A stretch of DNA of 8,614 bases from Opitutales bacterium (GTDB taxonomy: Bacteria; Verrucomicrobiota; Verrucomicrobiia; Opitutales; UBA2987). Shown piece after piece: positions 1 to 6,966 of this stretch. The first letter of the stretch is position 1. The number at the start of each line of letters is the position of its first letter. The notes beneath the pieces are model-generated. The model did not search any database. It saw only the letters and a program-made list of their open reading frames with translations, and was not told the DNA's origin. The stretch covers positions 1-8,614 of the forward strand of contig JAJFLT010000215.1 of assembly GCA_021772555.1 (NCBI GenBank). The letters run 5' to 3'. The position numbers and the translations under genes are program-made.

Positions 1-1
1 T

Positions 2-310
2 GACCGGTCAACCATGGGCTGGCGCGGACATGTCGGGGTCGTCACGGCGCTCCTTCGCAATGCGCCCTTTGACCCCCATAATAGTGTAATCATGGTTTGC
101 GGACCAGAGATCATGATGCGTTTTTCGGTGCAGGAACTGCAGCGCCGCGGTCTCAGTGAGGAAGATATTTATATCTCCATGGAACGAAACATGAAATGCG
201 CCATCGGGCATTGCGGCCATTGCCAGTATGGTCCCGAATTCATCTGCAAGGACGGGCCGGTCTTTCCCTATAAACGCATTTCCAACCTGTTAGGGACGCG
301 GGAGTTGTAA
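2..310 (+). CDS. hydG: Group 3b [NiFe] hydrogenase gamma subunit, FAD/NAD(P)-binding (3' part only)
   Basis: This is the C-terminal 102 residues of the flavoprotein that passes electrons between NAD(P)H and the FeS clusters of the hydrogenase. The frame is open from the window edge, so the gene starts upstream. The fragment shows the end of the ferredoxin-reductase NAD-binding fold (VCGPEIMM, about residues 34-41 of the fragment). A PyrK-type [2Fe-2S] cysteine set follows, C-x4-C-x2-C-x7-C, with Cys codons at 197, 212, 221 and 245, and the fragment ends in a KDGPVFPYKRI segment typical of group 3b gamma subunits. The next gene, the small subunit, starts 2 bases after the stop, which matches the HydB-G-D-A order known for sulfhydrogenases. 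The symbol follows Pyrococcus usage and is unrelated to the radical-SAM HydG of [FeFe] hydrogenases. The family call is firm; the missing N-terminus cannot be judged. Confidence 0.9.
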   Translation, partial: DRSTMGWRGHVGVVTALLRNAPFDPHNSVIMVCGPEIMMRFSVQELQRRGLSEEDIYISMERNMKCAIGHCGHCQYGPEFICKDGPVFPYKRISNLLGTREL

Positions 311-312
311 AA

Positions 313-1092
313 ATGATTCAAGCACGAAAACCCAAATTAGCCGTATGGAAATTCGCCTCTTGTGATGGATGCCAGTTAAGCCTGCTCGATTGCGAAGACG
401 AACTTCTGACCGTGGCTGGAGCCGTTGACATCGCCAATTTTCCGGAGGCTTCCCGAGCAGTCGCCAAAGGTCCTTACGATATTTCACTAGTGGAGGGTTC
501 TATAACGACTCCTCATGACGCCGAAAGGATTCACAAGATTCGGCGCGACTCCAAGTGCCTCATTACCATCGGCGCTTGCGCCACGGCGGGAGGTATTCAG
601 GCATTGCGTAATTTCAGGGATGTAAAGGAATTTGTGTCCATTGTTTACGCCCATCCGGAATACATCGAAACACTAAAAAAATCCACTCCTATCGCCGAGC
701 ATGTTTTCGTCGACTTCGAACTTCGGGGCTGCCCCGTCAACAAAATGCAGTTGGTCGAGGTACTTAATGCTTTTCTCAATGGCCGAAGTCCGATTACGCC
801 GAAGCACAGCGTCTGCATGGAATGCAAGATGAGGGGCGCAATCTGTGTTATGACGGCCAGGGGAATCCCTTGCCTGGGACCCGTTACTCAGGCCGGTTGC
901 GGAGCCCTCTGCCCAGCTTACAATCGCGGATGTTATGGCTGCTTCGGGCCCATGGAAACTCCCAACACCCGGTCCCTCAGTGACTGGTGGGAACAATTGG
1001 GGGTGACCGATCCCGACCTGGTGCGGGCCTTTCGAGGGTTTAACGCCTATGCGGAGGAATTTCGAAAAGAGAGCGAAGCTCATGAAGCCTAA
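313..1092 (+). CDS. hydD: Group 3b [NiFe] hydrogenase small (delta) subunit
   Basis: This 259-residue protein is the FeS electron-relay subunit that pairs with the large subunit in the cytoplasm. It has no twin-arginine signal, as expected for group 3. The proximal [4Fe-4S] ligands are visible as C17-x2-C20 (SCDGCQ), C89 (IGACATAGG) and C140 (RGCPVNK). Eight further cysteines (C168, C171, C178, C187, C196, C200, C207, C210) form the medial and distal cluster region, ending in NRGCYGCFGP. Length and motif order fit the soluble group 3 small subunits, which are shorter than membrane-bound group 1 forms. The ATG lies 2 bases after hydG and has a GGAG site (301-304) at 8-base spacing. Its last 11 bases overlap the start chosen for the large subunit. 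Confidence 0.95.
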   Translation: MIQARKPKLAVWKFASCDGCQLSLLDCEDELLTVAGAVDIANFPEASRAVAKGPYDISLVEGSITTPHDAERIHKIRRDSKCLITIGACATAGGIQALRNFRDVKEFVSIVYAHPEYIETLKKSTPIAEHVFVDFELRGCPVNKMQLVEVLNAFLNGRSPITPKHSVCMECKMRGAICVMTARGIPCLGPVTQAGCGALCPAYNRGCYGCFGPMETPNTRSLSDWWEQLGVTDPDLVRAFRGFNAYAEEFRKESEAHEA

Positions 1093-2446
1093 GAATCGTA
1101 TAAACAAAAACATTACCAAAAATAGCACAAACGGTAACCAGCGGAGAAGAATCAAGGTCAACTACATGGCCCGGGTGGAGGGCGAAGGCGGCCTGGATAT
1201 CAGGATTCGGAACGACAAGGTGACCGATGTAAAGCTACGCATTTTCGAGCCTCCCCGGTTCTTTGAGGCTTTCCTGCGTGACCGGAAGTTCACCGAGGCG
1301 CCCGACATCACGGCCCGGATTTGCGGCATCTGCCCCATCGCCTACCAGATGAGTTCCGTCCACGCCATGGAGAATGCCCTCGGCGTTACCATCGGCGGAC
1401 CGATTCGGGAGCTGCGCCGCTTAATTTACTGTGGCGAGTGGATTGAGAGCCATGTCCTGCACGTGGCCATGCTCCATGCACCCGATTTTCTGGGTTATCA
1501 GGATGCCATCGCCATGGCCAAAGATCACCCCGATATCGTTAAAAACGCATTGCAGTTGAAAAAAATCGGCAATGACCTCGTGACGATATTGGGCGGGCGC
1601 GAAATACATCCCATCAACGTGCGATTGGGCGGATTCTACCGGGCTCCAGCCAGGAGCGAGTTTAATGAAATCAGGGAAAAACTGAATTGGGCCCTGGAGA
1701 CGGCCATGGGTATGGTGCGGTGGACGGCGACGCTGCCTTTTCCCGACTTTGAGCAGGACTATGTCTTTGTTTCCCTGCGCCATCCGCAGGAATACCCTTT
1801 CAACGAAGGACGCCTTGTATCCAATGACGGCCTGGATATTGCCATCGATGAGTTTTCTCAACATTTCGAGGAGAACCATGTGGTACATTCCACCTCACTG
1901 CATTGCCTGAAAAAGGATTCCGGCAACTACTTTGTCGGTCCGCAGGCCCGATACAGTCTCAACTTCGACCGGCTCACCCCGTTGGCACAGGAGGAGGCCC
2001 TCAAGGCGGGCCTGGGCAAAACATGCCGCAACCCCTTCAAGAGCATAATCGTGCGCTGCGTGGAAACCCTCTGGGCGGTCCAGGAGGCGATCCGGATTAT
2101 CGACAACTATGAAATGCCGGATAGCCCGGCGGTGGAACTGGAACCGCGCGCGGCCACCGGGCACGGCTGTTCGGAAGCTCCGCGCGGCATCCTCTATCAT
2201 CGTTACAGGATCGATGACGAAGGCCTCATCAAAGACGCTGAAATCGTCCCACCGACTTCACAAAATCAGGCCACCATCGAAAGCGATCTCCGCACGATGA
2301 TTCCCAAATTCATTTACCTTGAAGATGAAAAACTGAAATGGCAGTGCGAACAGGCCGTCCGCAATTACGACCCGTGCATTTCCTGCTCCTGTCATTTCCT
2401 GCGCTTGAATCTCGACCGGGACGGTGCCATGGTTTCCTTGCCATGA
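1082..2446 (+). CDS. hydA: Group 3b [NiFe] hydrogenase large (alpha) catalytic subunit, precursor
   Basis: This 454-residue protein carries the NiFe active site that reversibly splits or forms H2. The four nickel/iron cysteines are present: C81 and C84 in ARICGICP, and C432 and C435 in DPCISC. They are followed by H438, the expected protease cut point, and a 16-residue tail ending MVSLP. The conserved N-terminal ARVEGEGGL segment begins at residue 30. I chose the ATG at 1082 because it has a purine-rich GAGAG site at 1069-1073 and overlaps hydD by only 11 bases; an in-frame ATG at 1049 lies deep inside hydD. This start gives about 22 Asn/Lys-rich residues before the conserved KVNYMARVEGEG core, longer than I expect for the family. 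The neighbouring FAD subunit and the hyp genes support group 3b rather than 3c or 3d. Confidence 0.95.
   Translation: MKPKNRINKNITKNSTNGNQRRRIKVNYMARVEGEGGLDIRIRNDKVTDVKLRIFEPPRFFEAFLRDRKFTEAPDITARICGICPIAYQMSSVHAMENALGVTIGGPIRELRRLIYCGEWIESHVLHVAMLHAPDFLGYQDAIAMAKDHPDIVKNALQLKKIGNDLVTILGGREIHPINVRLGGFYRAPARSEFNEIREKLNWALETAMGMVRWTATLPFPDFEQDYVFVSLRHPQEYPFNEGRLVSNDGLDIAIDEFSQHFEENHVVHSTSLHCLKKDSGNYFVGPQARYSLNFDRLTPLAQEEALKAGLGKTCRNPFKSIIVRCVETLWAVQEAIRIIDNYEMPDSPAVELEPRAATGHGCSEAPRGILYHRYRIDDEGLIKDAEIVPPTSQNQATIESDLRTMIPKFIYLEDEKLKWQCEQAVRNYDPCISCSCHFLRLNLDRDGAMVSLP
2396..2443 (+). other. C-terminal propeptide of the hydrogenase large subunit
   Basis: These 16 codons follow H438 of the large subunit (DPCISCSCH). 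In [NiFe] hydrogenases the segment after this His is removed by a dedicated endopeptidase once nickel is inserted, which lets the last active-site cysteine close the site. The presence of this tail and of a protease gene immediately downstream agree with each other. The exact cut site is inferred from the family and is not shown by the sequence itself. Confidence 0.75.
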
Positions 2447-2961
2447 CGGAATTCTCAACACAATCGATCCTTGTTATCGGCATCGGCAACTCTATGCGCG
2501 GTGACGATGCCGCGGGTTTGGAAATTGCCCGAAAGATATCCAGCCGGGGTCATGGGGTAATAACGGTCAAGGAAGAATCCGGCGAAGCGGCGGGCCTGTT
2601 CGAGGCCTGGGGTGGATGGGATTCGGTCATCCTCCTAGATGCCGTCTGCTCCGGCGCGAAGCCCGGAACGATTTTTCAATTAGACCTGATCAAAGATGCC
2701 GTCCCTCGGGATTGGACAAATTATTCCACTCATTCAATGGGCCTGGCGGAGTCGCTTGAACTTGCGCGGGCTCTGGGTGAACTGCCGGAACAGGTTTCAT
2801 TTATCGGCATCGAAGGGGTGAATTTTGAAATTGGTCAGGACCTCTCCTCTAAAGTGCGCGAAGCCCTCGATCGGGCGGTGGACCGGGTTTTGGAAATCGC
2901 TGGCATACCAGAGAATACCGGTTTTGCCTCTCCAATATTAGAAAGCAAAGGAAAGGATTAA
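2443..2961 (+). CDS. Hydrogenase maturation endopeptidase (HycI/HybD family)
   Basis: This 172-residue peptidase of family M52 trims the C-terminal tail of the large subunit after nickel insertion. The N-terminus shows the family signature GIGNSMRGDDAAG (residues 13-25). The likely nickel-sensing residues are D22 (or D21), D66 in LLDAVCSGA and H97 in THSMGL, matching the acidic/Asp/His trio known in HybD and HycI. The start is the ATG at 2443, which shares ATGA with the hydA stop. The longer frame opening at 2338 would run through the hydA C-terminus and has no family sequence there. Four-base overlap with hydA suggests translational coupling of enzyme and processing protease. The last 15 or so residues (after about IAGIPEN) are polar and probably a loose tail. 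Confidence 0.92.
   Translation: MTEFSTQSILVIGIGNSMRGDDAAGLEIARKISSRGHGVITVKEESGEAAGLFEAWGGWDSVILLDAVCSGAKPGTIFQLDLIKDAVPRDWTNYSTHSMGLAESLELARALGELPEQVSFIGIEGVNFEIGQDLSSKVREALDRAVDRVLEIAGIPENTGFASPILESKGKD
2948..2957 (+). promoter_or_regulatory. Strong ribosome binding site for hypA
   Basis: A purine run AAGGAAAGGA sits inside the last codons of the protease gene, 7 bases before the hypA ATG at 2965. It is the clearest Shine-Dalgarno site in the operon and fixes the hypA start, so the short length of this HypA is not caused by choosing the wrong start codon. Confidence 0.65.
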
Positions 2962-2964
2962 ACC

Positions 2965-3225
2965 ATGCACGAATTTTCTCTTCTCGCCGATCTGATGAAA
3001 AAAATTGATCACGTTGTCAAGGAACAGGACGCCGAGCAGGCTGCCGTCATAACCGTTAAACTGGGCGCCCTGTCCCACATTTCGGCAGATCATTTTCGAG
3101 AACATTTCGACCACGCCAAACGCGGGACTGTGGCTGAAAAGGCTCGCCTTGAAGTCATTACTCTGGACGACGAAACCGATGAGCATGCCCAGGAGATTTT
3201 TCTCGATAGCCTGGAAGTGGAGTAA
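2965..3225 (+). CDS. hypA: Short HypA-like nickel chaperone lacking the zinc ribbon
   Basis: The protein keeps the ends of the HypA family: MHEFSLL at the N-terminus, where H2 binds nickel in characterised HypA; VKLGALS (31-37); RGTVAEKARLEV (53-64); and a final strand LDSLEVE (80-86). Ordinary HypA is about 110-120 residues and carries two CxxC pairs that bind structural zinc between the last two strands. Here that block is replaced by about nine acidic/polar residues (68-76, DDETDEHAQ), and the whole protein contains no cysteine. The frame is intact, with a strong ribosome site and 3-base gaps to both neighbours, so this looks like a maintained variant and not decay. It probably assists nickel insertion into the upstream hydrogenase, but without zinc coupling its exact role is uncertain. 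Confidence 0.82.
   Translation: MHEFSLLADLMKKIDHVVKEQDAEQAAVITVKLGALSHISADHFREHFDHAKRGTVAEKARLEVITLDDETDEHAQEIFLDSLEVE
3219..3222 (+). promoter_or_regulatory. Ribosome binding site for hypF
   Basis: A GGAG site spans the last sense codons of hypA and lies 6 bases before the ATG at 3229. This supports that ATG over the in-frame ATGs at 3235 and 3238. Confidence 0.5.
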
Positions 3226-3228
3226 CCA

Positions 3229-5565
3229 ATGAATATGATGGACGCGCCGACTCTGGCTGGATTAAGCGCAGGAAAAAAACTAAGGGCACGCATAAAAGTC
3301 AAAGGCGCTGTCCAGGGTGTTGGTTTTCGCCCCTTCATTTATCGTCTTGCCCACCAACTCGATCTGGACGGATGGGTCCTCAACTCGCCCCAGGGGGTTG
3401 TTATCGAAGCGGAGGGGGAACCGGCAACTTTGCAAGAATTTCTGTCGCTTATTCGTTCCGATTTACCCCCGCACGCCACCATTCGGAGCTTCCGGCACAC
3501 GTTCCTTGAACCCTGCGGTTTTAACGGTTTTGAAGTAAGGACGAGCGATTCCGGCGGCCAAAAGAGCGCTCTTATCCTGCCCGACATCGCCACCTGCCCG
3601 GAATGCCTGGAGGAACTTTTTGATTCCACCAACCGCCGTTATCGCTACCCCTTCATCAATTGCACCCATTGCGGACCGCGCTACAGCATCATCGAAGCCC
3701 TCCCCTATGACAGGGGGCAAACGACGATGAAACACTTCGTCCTCTGCCCTGCCTGCCGGGTCGAATATGAGGATCCCGCCAACCGCCGTTTTCACGCCCA
3801 GCCCAACGCCTGCCCCCAATGCGGCCCCCACCTCCAGCTTTGGGATGAGAATGGTAAAACCCTGAGTGAAAAAAATGATGCCCTTCTGCAAGCCGCTAAA
3901 AATTTACTCAATGGAACGATTTTAGCCCTCAAGGGAATCGGTGGATTTCAACTCCTGGCGGATGCCCGCAATGAAAAAGCCGTGAAACTGCTGAGAAAAA
4001 GAAAAGGGCGGGATGAAAAACCCTTCGCCCTCATGTTCCCATCATTGGAGGCGGTTAAGGAAATTTGTGAAATCTCGAAACAGGAAGCGGCGCTTCTCTT
4101 ATCGCCTGAATCCCCCATAACCCTTTTGCAAAAGAAGGCCTCTGGCAAAAATCTGTTGGCCGATAGCATCGCACCAGGAAACCCTCAACTCGGTGTCATG
4201 CTGCCCTACTCCCCGCTGCACCACCTTCTCATGACTGAACTCGGGATTCCGGTCGTTGCAACCAGTGGAAACCGTTCCGAGGAACCGATCTGCACGGACA
4301 ACCGGGAGGCCATGAAACGCCTTTCCGGCATCGCCGACAGCTATCTTGTCCACGATCGGCCAATTGCCCGCCATGTCGACGATTCCGTCGTAAGGGTTCT
4401 CCTGGACCATACTCAGATCCTGCGGCGTGCACGGGGTTACGCTCCACTCCCCATTTATGTGAATAAAAAAATGCCGCCTGCCATCGCGATGGGAGGGCAT
4501 CTAAAAAATACCGTTGCCGTGTCTCGTGGAGAAGAAATTTTTGTCAGCCAACATTTGGGAGACCTCGATAATCGGGAGACATTTTCCGCCTTCCGCTCGG
4601 TATTGGCGGATTTACAAAGAATGTATGATTTCCAGCCCGAACAGGTTGTCTGCGATTGCCACCCCGATTACCTTTCGACGCAACATGCCGAACAATTGGG
4701 GCTCCCCGTAATTTCGGTTCAGCATCATATCGCTCATGTCTTCGCCTGCATGGCCGAACATAATCTCGAAGGCAATGTATTGGGCGCATCCTGGGACGGC
4801 ACCGGATACGGGTTGGATGGCACCGTGTGGGGCGGTGAATTTTTTAGTGTTTCCCAAAATACCGTACAACGTGTTGCTCATCTGAGAACTTTTCCTCTCC
4901 CCGGCGCTGAATCCGCCGTCCGCGAACCGCGTCGATGCGCGCTCGGTTTGCTTTTTGAAACAACGGGCCATTTTTCCGGAATGGCATCTGACTTGCCTCC
5001 TTTCCAGGCTTTCAAGTCCTCTGAACTCGAAGTTCTGACAACCGCTTTACAAAGAAAAATAAACAGCCCCACGACTTCGAGCGCGGGTCGTCTTTTCGAT
5101 GCTGTGGCCTCCTTGACCGGTGTCCGGCAGGTAACCAACTTCGAAGGGCAGGCGGCCATGGACTTGGAATATGCCTCAAAGGGCGAAGGAAGTGAGGAAT
5201 GCTATAAGTTTAAGCTTTCACCTAAACCGGGCGAACATTCGCATCCGGTTTGGCTACTGGATTGGCGGCCGATGATCCTGGATATCCTTAATGAATTAAG
5301 AGCGAAAACCCCTGTCGGTTTGATTTCCCGGAAGTTTCATAATACATTGGTAGAGATGATTGTGCAGACAGCAAAAAAACTCGAAATCAAAGACATCGTT
5401 CTAACGGGAGGTTGTTTTCAAAACCAAACACTGGCCGAGAAAACTGTGTGGCGTCTCCGGGAGGAGGGATTTCGCCCTTATTGGCACCAGCGTATTCCAC
5501 CCAACGATGGCGGCATCTCGGTTGGCCAGATTGTCGCCGCCAGCAGAAAATTAACCGTCGTTTAA
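3229..5565 (+). CDS. hypF: Carbamoyltransferase HypF
   Basis: HypF (778 residues) converts carbamoyl phosphate plus ATP to a carbamoyl adenylate and transfers the carbamoyl group to the C-terminal cysteine of HypE, the first step in making the cyanide ligands. All domains are present in the usual order. The acylphosphatase domain is at about 20-105, with VQGVGFRPF and the catalytic pair R34 and N52. Two zinc fingers follow: C123-x2-C126 with C145-x2-C148, and C173-x2-C176 with C195-x2-C198. A YrdC-like domain spans about 215-410 (KGRDEKPFAL, VVATSGNRSEEP). The Kae1-like transferase domain has H499 and H503 (QHHIAH), SWDGTGYG and a late LTGGCFQN. Length is normal for the family and no frame break is seen. 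It sits 3 bases after hypA and 13 before hypC. Confidence 0.97.
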   Translation: MNMMDAPTLAGLSAGKKLRARIKVKGAVQGVGFRPFIYRLAHQLDLDGWVLNSPQGVVIEAEGEPATLQEFLSLIRSDLPPHATIRSFRHTFLEPCGFNGFEVRTSDSGGQKSALILPDIATCPECLEELFDSTNRRYRYPFINCTHCGPRYSIIEALPYDRGQTTMKHFVLCPACRVEYEDPANRRFHAQPNACPQCGPHLQLWDENGKTLSEKNDALLQAAKNLLNGTILALKGIGGFQLLADARNEKAVKLLRKRKGRDEKPFALMFPSLEAVKEICEISKQEAALLLSPESPITLLQKKASGKNLLADSIAPGNPQLGVMLPYSPLHHLLMTELGIPVVATSGNRSEEPICTDNREAMKRLSGIADSYLVHDRPIARHVDDSVVRVLLDHTQILRRARGYAPLPIYVNKKMPPAIAMGGHLKNTVAVSRGEEIFVSQHLGDLDNRETFSAFRSVLADLQRMYDFQPEQVVCDCHPDYLSTQHAEQLGLPVISVQHHIAHVFACMAEHNLEGNVLGASWDGTGYGLDGTVWGGEFFSVSQNTVQRVAHLRTFPLPGAESAVREPRRCALGLLFETTGHFSGMASDLPPFQAFKSSELEVLTTALQRKINSPTTSSAGRLFDAVASLTGVRQVTNFEGQAAMDLEYASKGEGSEECYKFKLSPKPGEHSHPVWLLDWRPMILDILNELRAKTPVGLISRKFHNTLVEMIVQTAKKLEIKDIVLTGGCFQNQTLAEKTVWRLREEGFRPYWHQRIPPNDGGISVGQIVAASRKLTVV

Positions 5566-5578
5566 TTTATTTAGTTTA

Positions 5579-5869
5579 ATGTGCCTCGCAATACCAGGCA
5601 GGATAGCCGAAATAACGGACCCATCGGAGATAACCCGGCGGGGAATCGTCGATTTCGAAGGTATCAGAAAATCCGTCAATCTCGCTTTTGTTCCCGATGC
5701 GAAGGAAAACGATTATGTCCTCGTCCATGTTGGATTCGCCATTACCCGGATTGATGAATCCAAAGCCCGGCAGGTTTTCGAATCTCTCCGTGAATTGGAG
5801 GCCCTGGATGAACTCGAGCCACCGGGGGTGTCTGAACCCGAACTTGAACCTGAGACTGAAACATTGTGA
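5579..5869 (+). CDS. hypC: Hydrogenase maturation chaperone HypC
   Basis: HypC binds HypD and carries the Fe(CN)2CO unit to the hydrogenase large-subunit precursor. The essential N-terminal MCLAIPG is present with Cys2, the iron/large-subunit contact, and H50 lies in the conserved HVGFAITRID block. At 96 residues it is slightly longer than usual because of an acidic Glu/Pro-rich tail from about residue 74. The start is fixed by MCLAIPG, although the 13-base junction upstream is entirely A/T and has no Shine-Dalgarno match. Its stop overlaps the hypD start as GTGA, so the two partner proteins are probably translationally coupled. Confidence 0.95.
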   Translation: MCLAIPGRIAEITDPSEITRRGIVDFEGIRKSVNLAFVPDAKENDYVLVHVGFAITRIDESKARQVFESLRELEALDELEPPGVSEPELEPETETL

Positions 5870-6957
5870 AATACCTGGACGAGTATCGCGACGGGGAAGC
5901 GGTCAGACGGTTCGCTGACGCCATCCGGAAAATAACGACCAGACCCTGGACCCTGATGGAGATTTGCGGCGGTCAGACTCATTCCATTGTTCGTTTCGGC
6001 CTCGACGAACTACTTCCGGAACAGATCAGTCTTGTTCACGGGCCGGGATGCCCGGTTTGCGTGACACCGGTTGAGCTTATCGACAAAGCCATCGAAATTG
6101 CCTCCCACCCCAAAGCCATACTTTGCTCCTTTGGAGACATGCTGCGGGTTCCCGGAACTCGCGGGGATCTCTTTTCAGCTAAAGCCAATGGGGGTGATGT
6201 TCGGTTTGTTTACTCACCGCTCGACGCCCTAGACATCGCCCGCAAAAACAGGTATCGGCAGGTGGTGTTCTTTGCCGTAGGGTTCGAGACCACCGCCCCG
6301 GCCAATGCCATGGCCGTTTATCAGGCCCACCGGGAGGGAATCGAAAATTTTTCACTGCTCGTTTCCCATGTGCTCGTCCCCCCGGCCATGGAAGCCCTCC
6401 TCTCGGCGGCCGATAACCGTGTGCAGGGTTTTCTCGCCGCCGGTCACGTCTGTGCCATCATGGGGGAAGAGGAATATAAACCGATTGCCGACCGTTATTC
6501 CGTGCCCATTGTTATAACCGGATTCGAACCTCTGGATATCATGGAGGGGATTCATATATGTGTAAAACAACTGGAAACCGGCCTGTCGCTGGTCGACAAT
6601 CAATACGCTCGCTCCGTGCGCAAAGAGGGAAATGTTCACGCCCGGCGCATGATTGAGGAAGTATTTGAAGTCATCCCCAGAAAATGGCGCGGCCTGGGGA
6701 CGATTCCCCAAAGCGGACTTGGGTTGCGCGGGGACTATAAGGCCTTCGATGCCGAAGAGCGCTTCTCCCTCTCGAAAATATCGGCGGAAGAATCGACTGA
6801 GTGTATTGCCGGGGAAATATTACGCGGAGTTAAAAAACCGCACCAGTGTTCTGCCTTTGGAAATCGCTGCACACCGGACAAACCGCTCGGTGCCCCCATG
6901 GTTTCTTCAGAAGGAGCCTGCGCCGCCTACTATCGCCACCGCCTGATAACCGTTTGA
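5866..6957 (+). CDS. hypD: Fe-cyanide assembly scaffold protein HypD
   Basis: HypD (363 residues) is the scaffold on which, with HypC, the iron receives its CN and CO ligands; it uses a [4Fe-4S] cluster and redox cysteines. It shows MEICGGQTHS (C34), HGPGCPVC (C62, C65), FGDMLRVPG, GFETTAPANA and TGFEPLDIMEG. The C-terminal cluster region follows, with C313, C328, C335 and C352 (KPHQCSAFGNRCTP, VSSEGACAAYY). Translation starts at a GTG at 5866 overlapping the hypC stop; no better start is near, and the MKYLDEYRDG opening matches the family. Length is normal. The segment before GEILRG reads ECIAG, where I recall several homologs having a CxCG pattern, but four C-terminal cysteines remain. Confidence 0.96.
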   Translation: MKYLDEYRDGEAVRRFADAIRKITTRPWTLMEICGGQTHSIVRFGLDELLPEQISLVHGPGCPVCVTPVELIDKAIEIASHPKAILCSFGDMLRVPGTRGDLFSAKANGGDVRFVYSPLDALDIARKNRYRQVVFFAVGFETTAPANAMAVYQAHREGIENFSLLVSHVLVPPAMEALLSAADNRVQGFLAAGHVCAIMGEEEYKPIADRYSVPIVITGFEPLDIMEGIHICVKQLETGLSLVDNQYARSVRKEGNVHARRMIEEVFEVIPRKWRGLGTIPQSGLGLRGDYKAFDAEERFSLSKISAEESTECIAGEILRGVKKPHQCSAFGNRCTPDKPLGAPMVSSEGACAAYYRHRLITV

Positions 6958-6966
6958 TTAAAATCG

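Noticed and set aside
1049..1081. Earlier in-frame ATG for the large subunit, adding 11 residues
   Set aside because: It lies deep within hydD, and the ATG at 1082 has a purine-rich site at proper spacing and a smaller overlap.
673..1161. 162-codon minus-strand frame opposite hydD
   Set aside because: It is antisense to a strongly conserved small subunit, has no recognisable domain, and is best explained as a shadow of hydD codon use.
2338..2442. Longer N-terminus for the maturation protease
   Set aside because: It would read through the conserved DPCxxC end of hydA in another frame; the family signature begins a few residues after the ATG at 2443.
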